Assembly (NCBI GenBank): GCA_964629335.1
Contig: CAZVRH010000009.1
Coordinates: 1-43,816 of the forward strand
Direction of reading: 5' to 3'
From: CACPJA01 sp964629335
GTDB lineage: Bacteria > Pseudomonadota > Gammaproteobacteria > Steroidobacterales > UBA11654
Length of the DNA: 43,816 bases
Below, one piece after another: positions 32,159 through 40,355 of the stretch (the first letter of the stretch is position 1; the number at the start of each line of letters is the position of its first letter). The position numbers and the translations under genes were made by a program. The notes under the pieces were generated by a model that was not told the origin of the DNA, did not search any database, and saw nothing but the letters and a program-made list of their open reading frames with translations.

Positions 32159-33445
32159 CTAACTTATATTATATTCACTTAAAGGTTGCGTTAGTTTACT
32201 CTCAAAAACTTTAATTTTTTTATTTTTTTTCAATCTTGATAAATTTCTTTCATCAATTTGAATCTTTAATTCCAGTGTATCATTATCGATAAGAGACTCT
32301 CCTTGTACGTTCGATAAATTATAAATTTCAGATCTTATTTTCGACTCGTTAACACCAACCCTTAAAACAACCTTTATTGGCTGAGGGTTGATTTTATTCG
32401 AGATTGAATCAATCAACAAGTCGATACCTGTACCTACTTTGGCTGATACCTGAATATGATCGTATGTGTTAATTAAATCTATATTGTTTTCAACTGCGTC
32501 GATTTTATTATAAACGTAAATTATTGGTATTTTATTAGCACCTATTTGTTTTAATATTTTTTCAACAGATTGCTTCTGTTGATGCATTGAGCGATCACTT
32601 AAATCTAGAACGTGCAATATAAGATCAGCACTACTGACCTCTTCTAGAGTTGAAAGAAATGCTTCTATCAGTTCATTTGGTAACTCTCTTATAAATCCAA
32701 CGGTATCGCTGATCACAACTTTTCTTTTCTTTGAGATGTTAATTGGTCTAAACACAGGATCTAGAGTTGCAAACATTTTATCTGCCACTAGAGTATTTGA
32801 ATTACTTAGAGTATTGAACAACGTAGATTTTCCGGCATTCGTATAACCAACCAAGGCCACATTTTTCATAACCTTATTTCTTGATTTTCTATTTGTAAGT
32901 CGTTGAGTTCTAAATTTTTCTAACCTCACCTCAATTGACTTTATCCGTTTGTTTAGTAGACGTCTGTCCGTTTCTAATTGTTTTTCCCCAGGTCCTCTAA
33001 GACCTATGCCTCCTTTTTGTCTTTCCAAATGTGTCCAACCTCGTACAAGTCTAGTAGACAAATGTTTAAGCTGAGCAAGTTCCACCTGTAACTTACCGCT
33101 GTTTGTTTTCGCCCTTTTTGCGAAAATATCAAGTATCAATCTTGTACGATCTATGACTGGTTTTTGTAGGATTTTTTCTAAATTTCTTTCTTGGGAGGCA
33201 GTTAAACTTCTGTTGAATACCACAAGATCACTATTTATTATTTCATTCTTTATTGACTCTATCTTGCCTTTTCCAATTAATGTGTTTCGATTAAAAACTT
33301 TTGAATTTACATAAGTAATACCACTGATTGAAGCTCCAGTAGATAGAGTCAAAGAAATCAATTCCTCATTATCGTTTTGGATAGAGCCTCTTGGAGAGTT
33401 GACTATCACTAAGTAAGATTTAATTCTAGATAAAGAATGCTTCAA
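32159..33445 (-). CDS. hflX: Ribosome-associated GTPase HflX
   Basis: A 428-residue OBG-HflX GTPase that splits stalled or hibernating ribosomes. The N-terminal nucleotide-binding domain ends in a coiled segment (GGIGLRGPGEKQLETDRRLL); the G domain has G1 VALVGYTNAGKSTLFN, G3 DTVGFI, and G4 NKID. A C-terminal domain follows. Upstream lies miaA, only 8 bp away; in E. coli and most relatives hfq sits between these two genes, and here there is no room for it. Confidence 0.95.
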   Translation of the reverse strand: MKHSLSRIKSYLVIVNSPRGSIQNDNEELISLTLSTGASISGITYVNSKVFNRNTLIGKGKIESIKNEIINSDLVVFNRSLTASQERNLEKILQKPVIDRTRLILDIFAKRAKTNSGKLQVELAQLKHLSTRLVRGWTHLERQKGGIGLRGPGEKQLETDRRLLNKRIKSIEVRLEKFRTQRLTNRKSRNKVMKNVALVGYTNAGKSTLFNTLSNSNTLVADKMFATLDPVFRPINISKKRKVVISDTVGFIRELPNELIEAFLSTLEEVSSADLILHVLDLSDRSMHQQKQSVEKILKQIGANKIPIIYVYNKIDAVENNIDLINTYDHIQVSAKVGTGIDLLIDSISNKINPQPIKVVLRVGVNESKIRSEIYNLSNVQGESLIDNDTLELKIQIDERNLSRLKKNKKIKVFESKLTQPLSEYNIS

Positions 33446-33453
33446 ACCATGTC

Positions 33454-34383
33454 CTAAAAATTAAATTTTTTTGAAATAAGATTATATAATTTATTTTCCA
33501 GATCGTTATCAAAAATATTATATTGGCAATCCTGGTCTAACGATCGCAACCAAGTTAATTGTCTCTTTGCTAATCTTCTAGTGGCCAATATTGATTTGTC
33601 TTTAGCCTCTGTAAAACTTAATCTATTTTCTACAAAAGCACACATTTCCTTATATCCTATCGATTTCATTGAATTATTCGAAGAACTCAGCTTGGGTTGT
33701 TTTAAAAGCCCCTTAACCTCTTCAACTAAACCCTGATCTAACATTTGATCAAATCTAACTTCTATTCTTCCGTACAAACTTTGTCGTAAATCAGGAAATA
33801 GACTTATATTTAAAAATTCATATTCTGAAGTTCTTTCTTGAAGGTTAAAAAAAGAACTTAAAGGTTTACCAGTTATCTCGTAGACCTCTAAAGCTCTTTG
33901 AATTCTTTGTTTATCATTTGTTTTAATTTTTTGACCAGAAACTGGATCAATTGAGGAAAGTCTTTTATGTAATTCAGGCCAACCTAATTTTTTAGCGTCG
34001 TCCTCTATTTGCTTTCTTATATTCTCGTTAGATGAAGGAAGATCATTTAATCCTCTAGTCAGTGCATTAAAATACATCATCGTCCCCCCAACAAGCAGAG
34101 GAATCTTTCCTTTATTTAGAATAACTTTAATTGCTTGATTAACATCTCTATAAAAAGTACCCAATGAGTAGTTAACTCTTGGGTCACATATATCCACAAG
34201 GTGATGAGGATAGTGATTCAAAGTTTTTTGATCTGGTTTTGCCGAACCAATATCAAGCCCACGATATACCATTACTGAATCTACACTAATAATTTCAAGC
34301 GGCAATTGTTCAGTTAATGAAATTGCTAAATTAGTTTTACCTGAGGCAGTTGGACCCCTTAGTGTGATTATTGACTGAACCAT
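33454..34383 (-). CDS. miaA: tRNA dimethylallyltransferase MiaA
   Basis: A 309-residue enzyme adding a dimethylallyl group to A37 of tRNAs reading U-starting codons. The P-loop is RGPTASGKTNLA (from residue 9), followed by ISVDSVMVYRGLDIGSAKP, HHLVDICDP, LVGGTMMYFNALTRGL and RRLAKRQLTWLRS. Length is normal (316 in E. coli). The usual upstream neighbour mutL is replaced by an LLM oxidoreductase 11 bp away. Confidence 0.96.
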   Translation of the reverse strand: MVQSIITLRGPTASGKTNLAISLTEQLPLEIISVDSVMVYRGLDIGSAKPDQKTLNHYPHHLVDICDPRVNYSLGTFYRDVNQAIKVILNKGKIPLLVGGTMMYFNALTRGLNDLPSSNENIRKQIEDDAKKLGWPELHKRLSSIDPVSGQKIKTNDKQRIQRALEVYEITGKPLSSFFNLQERTSEYEFLNISLFPDLRQSLYGRIEVRFDQMLDQGLVEEVKGLLKQPKLSSSNNSMKSIGYKEMCAFVENRLSFTEAKDKSILATRRLAKRQLTWLRSLDQDCQYNIFDNDLENKLYNLISKKFNF

Positions 34384-34394
34384 TTAACCTATAT

Positions 34395-35417
34395 CTATTT
34401 AAAGTGAGGTAGCACCTCTTCACCAATCAAGATTAATCCCTCCATTGGATCGTCATGAAGTCTTAATGACAATTGTGTTTGTCCAGCTGCCTTAAATGAC
34501 TTAAATCGACTAATTTCCCTATCAATATCGTCTAAGCCGCCTGTGGATGTAAAAACAACGCATAATTCATTTGCCAATTCCTTGGGTATATTTTGAATTT
34601 CACCAGAACGATCAAAATAAGCATCAACAAAAGAGTCAAAGTTGTCTCTAATTAAATGGCAATCGTCCTCATTGAAATAATGCTTGAGAAGGTCTAATTC
34701 AAGTTTTCTTGCCCTCCAAGCTAACTCACGCCTTGATTCACGAAAAGCTTCCTCTTTGTTTTTCTTGATATGCCAAGCCCAAAAGCTATTAATCTCAACT
34801 TCTTTTATAGTGTCCGTTCTTCTATCGATTCCTTTTTTTATATTTTCAATTGCAGGCGAAATGATTTCAGGTGGTGTGGCACCAATATAAACGCCATCTG
34901 CTATTCTTGCCTCCATTCGCATCATCATATGTTTATAAGCTGTTCCATAGATCTTTGGCCGTTTAGAATTTGCCCATGAATAATCGCACGGTAAATTCAC
35001 AGAAAAGATTTCACCTTTATATGGATTCGCCAGTTTATTTTTAGAAGCTAAGAGGATGATTTCCAGAGCTTCTCTTACAGCAAGAACAATTTTTTTTGGC
35101 GTATCGAGACCCATAGCAGTAATGTTACCTTCGCCTGCACCTACAGCTATTTGAGCCCTTCCATCACTCATTTCATTAAGAGTAATCAATGAATTTGCTA
35201 TTTTTAGAGGATGCATCTCAAAAGGGCTAACTGCTAATGGTCCAAATTTAATTCTCTGAGTTGCTTGAGCGAGAGGAATGAGACTAAGAAAAGAGTCCCA
35301 GTGAGAAAAATAATTAGAGGTCCAGATCGCATTAAGCCCATACTCTTCAGCTTTAATCCCAAGCTCTTTAATTTGTTTTGGATCTAAATCAGGTTCGAGA
35401 ATAATATCGATGTCCAT
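34395..35417 (-). CDS. LLM-class flavin-dependent oxidoreductase
   Basis: A 340-residue luciferase-like monooxygenase family TIM-barrel protein. Segments are AEEYGLNAIWTSNYFSHWDSF, TQRIKFGPLAVSPFEMHPLKIANSLITLNEMSDGRAQIAVGAG, AVREALEIILL, and ADGVYIGATPPE. Such enzymes use FMN or F420; the cofactor and substrate cannot be told from sequence. It overlaps neither neighbour but sits 1 bp from amiC and 11 bp from miaA, in the slot usually held by mutL, and is cotranscribed with cell-wall and tRNA genes to which it has no obvious link. Confidence 0.85.
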   Translation of the reverse strand: MDIDIILEPDLDPKQIKELGIKAEEYGLNAIWTSNYFSHWDSFLSLIPLAQATQRIKFGPLAVSPFEMHPLKIANSLITLNEMSDGRAQIAVGAGEGNITAMGLDTPKKIVLAVREALEIILLASKNKLANPYKGEIFSVNLPCDYSWANSKRPKIYGTAYKHMMMRMEARIADGVYIGATPPEIISPAIENIKKGIDRRTDTIKEVEINSFWAWHIKKNKEEAFRESRRELAWRARKLELDLLKHYFNEDDCHLIRDNFDSFVDAYFDRSGEIQNIPKELANELCVVFTSTGGLDDIDREISRFKSFKAAGQTQLSLRLHDDPMEGLILIGEEVLPHFK

Positions 35418-36575
35418 TTATTTTAATAACTCTTTTTTTATGTTTGATGAATAGGATTGAATTCCTCTTAGAATTGCCCTCGCAATCTTGTCTTGATTAG
35501 TTGGCTTAATAAGAAACGCTTCATCTTTTTTATTGGAAAGATAACTTGTTTCTATTAACACTGAAGCAACTTCTGTTGATTTGAGAACTGCGAAAGAAGC
35601 CTCTCTTGATGTTAACTTTCTCAATCGAACATCCTGTTTCATTTCTTGTAGAATAAAATTCCCCAAATCAATGCTTTGATCATAAGCGTCAACTTGGGAG
35701 GGTTTTAGTCTTGTTAAAGACCGGCTAGAGACTCCTTTATTTAACTTAACTTTTATCTTAGATTTTGGATGATACATCACTCTATAGTTGCTACCTTTCG
35801 CTATTTTTTTTGAATCTGGAAGCGCGTATAGGGTTGCACCTCTAACATTTGGATCACTAAAAGCATCTGCATGAATAGAGATCATTAGATGTGCTTTACC
35901 CTTTTTAGCTCGACTAATTCTTTCATTTAAGGATTCAAGTTGAGAGCAGTTTTTCTGTTTACCAGGACAAGGAAAAGTATCATCGCGTCTTGTTAAAAAC
36001 GCGGTCATATTCTTTTCAGAATCTATGAGTTTTTTTAAACGGATAGCGATTTTTAATACCACATCCTTTTCAATAACCTTGCTGCCTCTTGCCCCCGGGT
36101 CCTTTCCACCGTGTCCTGGGTCAATTGCTACAACAATTGGATCTCTATTTACTGAAGCTGCAGCCAGCCTTCTGCTTCCATCATAACTTCTTTTTAAATC
36201 CACTATGATTCTAAAATTCGGGTTTGAGCCAATACCTATTTTTTCGACTTTATAAAAAACTATGTCGGTTGTTTCAATAACTAACCTGGAACGGTTTCTA
36301 TTATTTTTAGCTACGCGTACTTTTTTTATTAATCCCTTTTCTCTATCGGACTTAAATTGAGAATTTATTTCTGTCTCATATAAATCAATCACTACTCTAT
36401 TTGGTCTATTAAGAGTAAAAACCTTATAGTTAATTGCTTCAGAAACATCAATCACTAATCTGGTTTCTAGTAACTGATGACTGATTCTAATATTTTTTAA
36501 TAGTGCTTTGGCATTTACTGAATTTGAGATCAGTAAGGTAATGGTAATTAAGAATAATGTTCTATGTTTATTGAT
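35418..36575 (-). CDS. N-acetylmuramoyl-L-alanine amidase (AmiB/AmiC type) with apparent ATC start
   Basis: A zinc amidase cleaving septal peptidoglycan. An AMIN domain (TRLVIDVSEAINYKVF, NRVVIDLYETEI) is followed by the Amidase_3 domain with zinc ligands in DPGHGGKDPGARG, the glutamate in VIEKDVVLKIA, SIHADAF, and catalytic VLIETSYLSN. The first standard start in frame is GTG at 36455, inside the AMIN domain, which would remove the signal peptide. The frame remains open upstream to a TAA at 36596-36594 and encodes NKHRTLFLITITLLISNS then VNAKA, a good Sec signal. The codon just before NKH is ATC at 36575-36573, eight bases after AGGA. No ATG, GTG or TTG exists in that stretch. No LysM domain. 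E. coli's counterpart here is amiB. Confidence 0.9.
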   Translation of the reverse strand: MNKHRTLFLITITLLISNSVNAKALLKNIRISHQLLETRLVIDVSEAINYKVFTLNRPNRVVIDLYETEINSQFKSDREKGLIKKVRVAKNNRNRSRLVIETTDIVFYKVEKIGIGSNPNFRIIVDLKRSYDGSRRLAAASVNRDPIVVAIDPGHGGKDPGARGSKVIEKDVVLKIAIRLKKLIDSEKNMTAFLTRRDDTFPCPGKQKNCSQLESLNERISRAKKGKAHLMISIHADAFSDPNVRGATLYALPDSKKIAKGSNYRVMYHPKSKIKVKLNKGVSSRSLTRLKPSQVDAYDQSIDLGNFILQEMKQDVRLRKLTSREASFAVLKSTEVASVLIETSYLSNKKDEAFLIKPTNQDKIARAILRGIQSYSSNIKKELLK

Positions 36576-36608
36576 AGTGCTTATCCTAATAGCTTAGATG
36601 AGTCTACT

Positions 36609-37073
36609 CTACCCAAAATCAATCTTATTGCCTAATTTATTAGTTTGATTTAACAGTTCTACAATGCGTTGATCAATATCCTTTGTCATTGTAAAAAAGA
36701 TTTCTATATCTGCAGGTAGAATAAGTTCGTGACCTTTTTCTGGCCATTCGAGTAGCATCACTGTTGGCTTCAAGTTATTGGGTTCTTCATGTAGCTCAAG
36801 TTCAATAATTTCTTCAGGGCGCTCAATGCGGTATAAGTCGATGTGTAAAATATAAAACTTTTCAGTTGCAATTCTTTCTACCAAGCTAAATGTTGGGCTT
36901 GTTATTAAATCTTGGTAACCCAGACCTTTTATAAATCCTTTAGAAAATGTTGTTTTTCCAGAGCCTAGTTCCCCTCTGAGATAAATAACAATATCCTGAT
37001 CAATACTTTCAGTTAAGCGAGAACCTAAATTATTAGCTATTTGAAGCATGTGTTTTTCAGAAGAAACAATCAT
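36609..37073 (-). CDS. tsaE: tRNA t6A biosynthesis ATPase TsaE
   Basis: A 154-residue P-loop ATPase of the TsaBDE complex making N6-threonylcarbamoyladenosine at position 37. Walker A is GELGSGKTTFSKG (residues 34-46); SPTFSLVERI and HIDLYRIERPEEIIELELHE are typical. It overlaps nnrD by 4 bp (37070-37073) and precedes amiC by 33 bp counted to the ATC start. Confidence 0.95.
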   Translation of the reverse strand: MIVSSEKHMLQIANNLGSRLTESIDQDIVIYLRGELGSGKTTFSKGFIKGLGYQDLITSPTFSLVERIATEKFYILHIDLYRIERPEEIIELELHEEPNNLKPTVMLLEWPEKGHELILPADIEIFFTMTKDIDQRIVELLNQTNKLGNKIDFG

Positions 37074-38557
37074 GGATTGATAATGGCTTTCAATTCCTTA
37101 AATAGGTCAGTAGCTATGATTCCCCGCTCACCAGACTCTGCTGCTCGATCACCAGCCAATGCATGTATATAGGCTCCCAACGCTGCAGTTATCTGTGGAT
37201 CTTGTTTTCTAAACTGGCTACATAAACCTGCAATAATGCCAGTTAGTAAATCTCCCATTCCTGCGGTTGACATTCCAGGATTGCCTGCAGTAACCATAAG
37301 GGGAATCTCTCCTGAACAACCAATCAGTGTATTGTTTCCTTTCAATAAGGTGACACCTCCGTACTTTTGATTTAATTCCTCAAGACTATTTAATCTATTT
37401 TGTTGGACCTTAGTATTTGTAGAACCTAATAATCTTGCTGCTTCTCCAGGATGCGGTGTAAGTATCCAATTGTCTTTTTTTAAAGGATTATTGGTTAAAA
37501 GGTTCAATCCATCAGCGTCTATAATTAACTGATTATCAGTGTTCAGAGCTACTTTAAATAAATCTTTAGCCCACTGATCTTGGCCAAGCCCTGGACCAAC
37601 GGCGATAACATCTGCTTTTTCGATCAACTCTAAAATTTCATTACTGTCACTTGTTATTGAGTGGGCCATTATCTCTGGAGTAGCTTTAGAGATAATCTCT
37701 ATATTTTGAGCTCTAGTAATCACACTCACTAACCCTGCACCGGTCCTAAGTGCTGCCTCAGAGGTAATTCTTGCTGCTCCTCCCATGCCATGATTACCAG
37801 CTATCACCAATACGTGACCAAAGGTTCCTTTATGTGAAGATATCTCTCTAGGCTTTAAGCATTTTTCAATAAGAGAATGATTCACTATTTCTAGTTCTGT
37901 TTTTGCAGTTTTAAAACACTCATTTGGAATAGATAAACTTGAATATTCTATAGAGCCTGAATTTCTTGGGCCTTGATTAAAATAAAGACCTTTCTTTTTA
38001 CCCACGAAAGTGGTGGTCAAATCTGCTTTGACTGACATACCCATTATTTCGCCTGTATCAGCATTTAACCCAGAAGGAATATCTAAAGAAAGAACAGGCA
38101 CTTGAGAACTGTTAATCTTCTCAATTGCTTCTAGATATTTTCCCTCAACATCTCGATTAATGCCGGTTCCGAAAATGCCATCAATGATTAAATCACAATC
38201 CATATCTAAATCATTTACCCAACCAAATACTTCACCTTCCAAAGATTTATAATTGTTAAATGCTTGTAATGCATCGTCTTTAAGGGATTCAGTATCACAG
38301 AGTGAAACAATCTTAGATTTAATATTGTTGCTAATGGCTAAACAACCCAATAAGTAAGCATCTCCCGAATTGTTTCCGTTGCCACAAAAAATAATTATCG
38401 AATTCATATTTGGAAAATATTTTTCTGCTTGCCGATAACTAAATTCAGCAGCTCTTTTCATTAATTCGAAGCCTGGAATATTCTTGTCATGAATTGCTCT
38501 TTGATCAACGTCAGAAACTGTTTTTGAGGAAAATATATAATGTTCAGGATTAGTCAT
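37070..38557 (-). CDS. nnrD: Bifunctional NAD(P)HX epimerase/dehydratase NnrD
   Basis: A repair enzyme for hydrated NAD(P)H. The ATG at 38557 (MTNPEHYIFSSK) is chosen; a longer frame from 38776 would run back through queG and its added 73 residues look like nonsense. The 495-residue protein has an N-terminal YjeF_N epimerase domain (CGNGNNSGDAYLLG, DGIFGTGINR) and a C-terminal ADP-dependent dehydratase domain (HKGTFGHVLVIAGNHGMGGAA, VGPGLGQD, GNPGMSTAGMGDLLTGIIAG). Divergent from queG with 46 bp between starts, the same neighbour as in E. coli (yjeF/yjeS). Confidence 0.95.
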   Translation of the reverse strand: MTNPEHYIFSSKTVSDVDQRAIHDKNIPGFELMKRAAEFSYRQAEKYFPNMNSIIIFCGNGNNSGDAYLLGCLAISNNIKSKIVSLCDTESLKDDALQAFNNYKSLEGEVFGWVNDLDMDCDLIIDGIFGTGINRDVEGKYLEAIEKINSSQVPVLSLDIPSGLNADTGEIMGMSVKADLTTTFVGKKKGLYFNQGPRNSGSIEYSSLSIPNECFKTAKTELEIVNHSLIEKCLKPREISSHKGTFGHVLVIAGNHGMGGAARITSEAALRTGAGLVSVITRAQNIEIISKATPEIMAHSITSDSNEILELIEKADVIAVGPGLGQDQWAKDLFKVALNTDNQLIIDADGLNLLTNNPLKKDNWILTPHPGEAARLLGSTNTKVQQNRLNSLEELNQKYGGVTLLKGNNTLIGCSGEIPLMVTAGNPGMSTAGMGDLLTGIIAGLCSQFRKQDPQITAALGAYIHALAGDRAAESGERGIIATDLFKELKAIINP

Positions 38558-38603
38558 AATAAATATTATACTGATCTTGAAACCAAAAGACTTTATGGAA
38601 TAA

Positions 38604-39656
38604 ATGGAAGATTTAATAAAATTAAAAGACCAAATAAAAACTTGGTCACTGGAGTTGGGTTTTGATGGAATGGGTGTTAGTAACATCAATGTAGAAAAAG
38701 ATGGCCTATATCTAAACCAATGGTTAGAAAAAAAGTTCCACGGATCTATGCTATACATGGAAAAACATGGCAACAAACGATCTAGACCAGATCTTTTAGT
38801 TCCAGGGACACTGAGAGTAATATCGCTAAAGATGCATTATTTTTCAAGACCAATAAAAGATGCAGAAAATGACTTAAAAGAGATGAGCAAAGCTTACATA
38901 GCGAATTATGCACTGGGTAGAGATTATCACAAAACAATCAAGGGAAAACTGAAGCAACTCGTATCGAGAATCAAACAATATTCTAAATTAGAGGGTCAAA
39001 ACTTTTTTGTGGATTCTGCACCAGTCCTAGAAAGAGCTTTTGCAAGAGACGGTGGTCTAGGATGGATTGGAAAAAACACAAACCTCATTCATAAAAAAGA
39101 AGGCTCATGGTTTTTTCTTGCTGAAATCTTCACTGACATAGAAATTCCAATTGATAATCCGGCAAAGAATCATTGCGGGACATGCAATGACTGTATTAAC
39201 GTTTGTCCTACCGATGCCATAGTTGCCCCATATCAGCTAGATGCAAGGCGTTGCATATCCTATCTAACAATAGAAAATAAAGGTGCTATACCGACCGAGA
39301 TGAGGAAATTGATCGGCAATAGAATTTTCGGTTGCGATGACTGTCAGGTTTTCTGCCCATGGAATAAATTTGCTAAAAAATCAATCGCCAATGATTTTCT
39401 GCCAAGAAAAGAACTCCTCAATCAACCCTTAGAAAATTTATTTAAATGGTCTGAAGAAGAATGGGATACAAAAACTCAAGGTAGCCCCATAAGAAGAGCT
39501 GGTTATTCCGGTTGGTTAAGGAATGTAGCTATAGCACTCGGCAACACCTCAAAAAAGAGGTCGGTGAAAACAACACTTACATCAAGATTAGACAATACTT
39601 CTGAAATGGTCAAAGAACATATCAGGTGGGCATTACAAGAACAAAACAGCCCTTAA
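38604..39656 (+). CDS. queG: Epoxyqueuosine reductase QueG
   Basis: A 350-residue cobalamin- and Fe-S-dependent enzyme catalysing the last step of queuosine synthesis in tRNA. The N-terminal part has DGMGVSNINVEKDGLYLNQWL and YALGRDYHKTIK; the cobalamin-binding core has DSAPVLERAFARDGGLGWIGKNT. Two 4Fe-4S motifs follow: CGTCNDCINVCPTDAI and GCDDCQVFCPWN. The C-terminal HEAT-like stretch (RRAGYSGWLRNVAIALGN) is short. It ends convergently with the kinase gene (4-bp overlap). Confidence 0.96.
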   Translation: MEDLIKLKDQIKTWSLELGFDGMGVSNINVEKDGLYLNQWLEKKFHGSMLYMEKHGNKRSRPDLLVPGTLRVISLKMHYFSRPIKDAENDLKEMSKAYIANYALGRDYHKTIKGKLKQLVSRIKQYSKLEGQNFFVDSAPVLERAFARDGGLGWIGKNTNLIHKKEGSWFFLAEIFTDIEIPIDNPAKNHCGTCNDCINVCPTDAIVAPYQLDARRCISYLTIENKGAIPTEMRKLIGNRIFGCDDCQVFCPWNKFAKKSIANDFLPRKELLNQPLENLFKWSEEEWDTKTQGSPIRRAGYSGWLRNVAIALGNTSKKRSVKTTLTSRLDNTSEMVKEHIRWALQEQNSP

Positions 39657-40321
39657 GTTAATACACTGGCAGTGTTATTAAAAAAATGTTTTCCATATTT
39701 TACTGACATCAATTCAGAAAAAAGCATCTGAAAATGATCGTCGTTATTTATTGGATCGATGCTCTCTGCATTTACTACTAGTAAAGGTGCTTTTTCATAA
39801 TAATAGAAGAAATTTGCATAAGCATCGGCTAATTTTTCAAGATAAACTTTGTCAATCAAAGTATCTATGGATGGAGACCTCATATGGATCCTAGAGATAA
39901 GAACATTAACTGGTGCTTGCAAATATATCACCAAGTCAGGTTCCGGTGGTTTAACACTAAGCGAACCTTTAACTTTATTAAAAAGTTCAATCTCCTCTCT
40001 AGTAAGATTCATTTCATTAAAAATTTGATCCTTATCAAAGAGGAAATCAGTTACATTTGTATTCGAAAAAAGTTCTTCCTGATTTATGTTTTCTAATAAT
40101 TTTGATCTTTGAAATAAAAAAGACAACTCTGTGGGCAGAGCGTTTGATCTTGGGTCTTTATAAAAGTTTTCCAAAAACGGATTTTTCTCTGGTTCTTCAA
40201 GAATTAATTTTCCATTAATATGTTCAGAAATGCGTTTTGCTAAGCTGGTTTTCCCAGAGCCCACAGGACCCTCAACCACAATAAATCTCGACTCTAACTG
40301 TATAGGTATAGATTCAATCAT
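39653..40321 (-). CDS. Deoxynucleoside kinase family protein
   Basis: A 222-residue P-loop kinase of the dNK/dCK/dGK family. Walker A is VEGPVGSGKTSLAKR near residue 16; EEPEKNPFLENFY gives the conserved substrate-binding glutamate and aromatic segment; PDLVIYLQAPVNVLISRI and the LID arginine RIHMRSPSID are present. It would salvage a deoxynucleoside, but which one is not evident. In the middle, NTNVTDFLFDKDQIF matches the family's catalytic DRx region loosely: the usual D-R motif is here D-F. It lies 34 bp after ruvB on the same strand. Confidence 0.82.
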   Translation of the reverse strand: MIESIPIQLESRFIVVEGPVGSGKTSLAKRISEHINGKLILEEPEKNPFLENFYKDPRSNALPTELSFLFQRSKLLENINQEELFSNTNVTDFLFDKDQIFNEMNLTREEIELFNKVKGSLSVKPPEPDLVIYLQAPVNVLISRIHMRSPSIDTLIDKVYLEKLADAYANFFYYYEKAPLLVVNAESIDPINNDDHFQMLFSELMSVKYGKHFFNNTASVLT

Positions 40322-40355
40322 AGCTTATACATTATTAATTCTATGGTTCCATTCA

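Noticed and set aside
38558..38776. N-terminal extension of nnrD by 73 residues
   Set aside because: It runs antisense through the 5' end of queG, is rich in Ser/Phe without domain similarity, and the ATG at 38557 gives the normal YjeF start.
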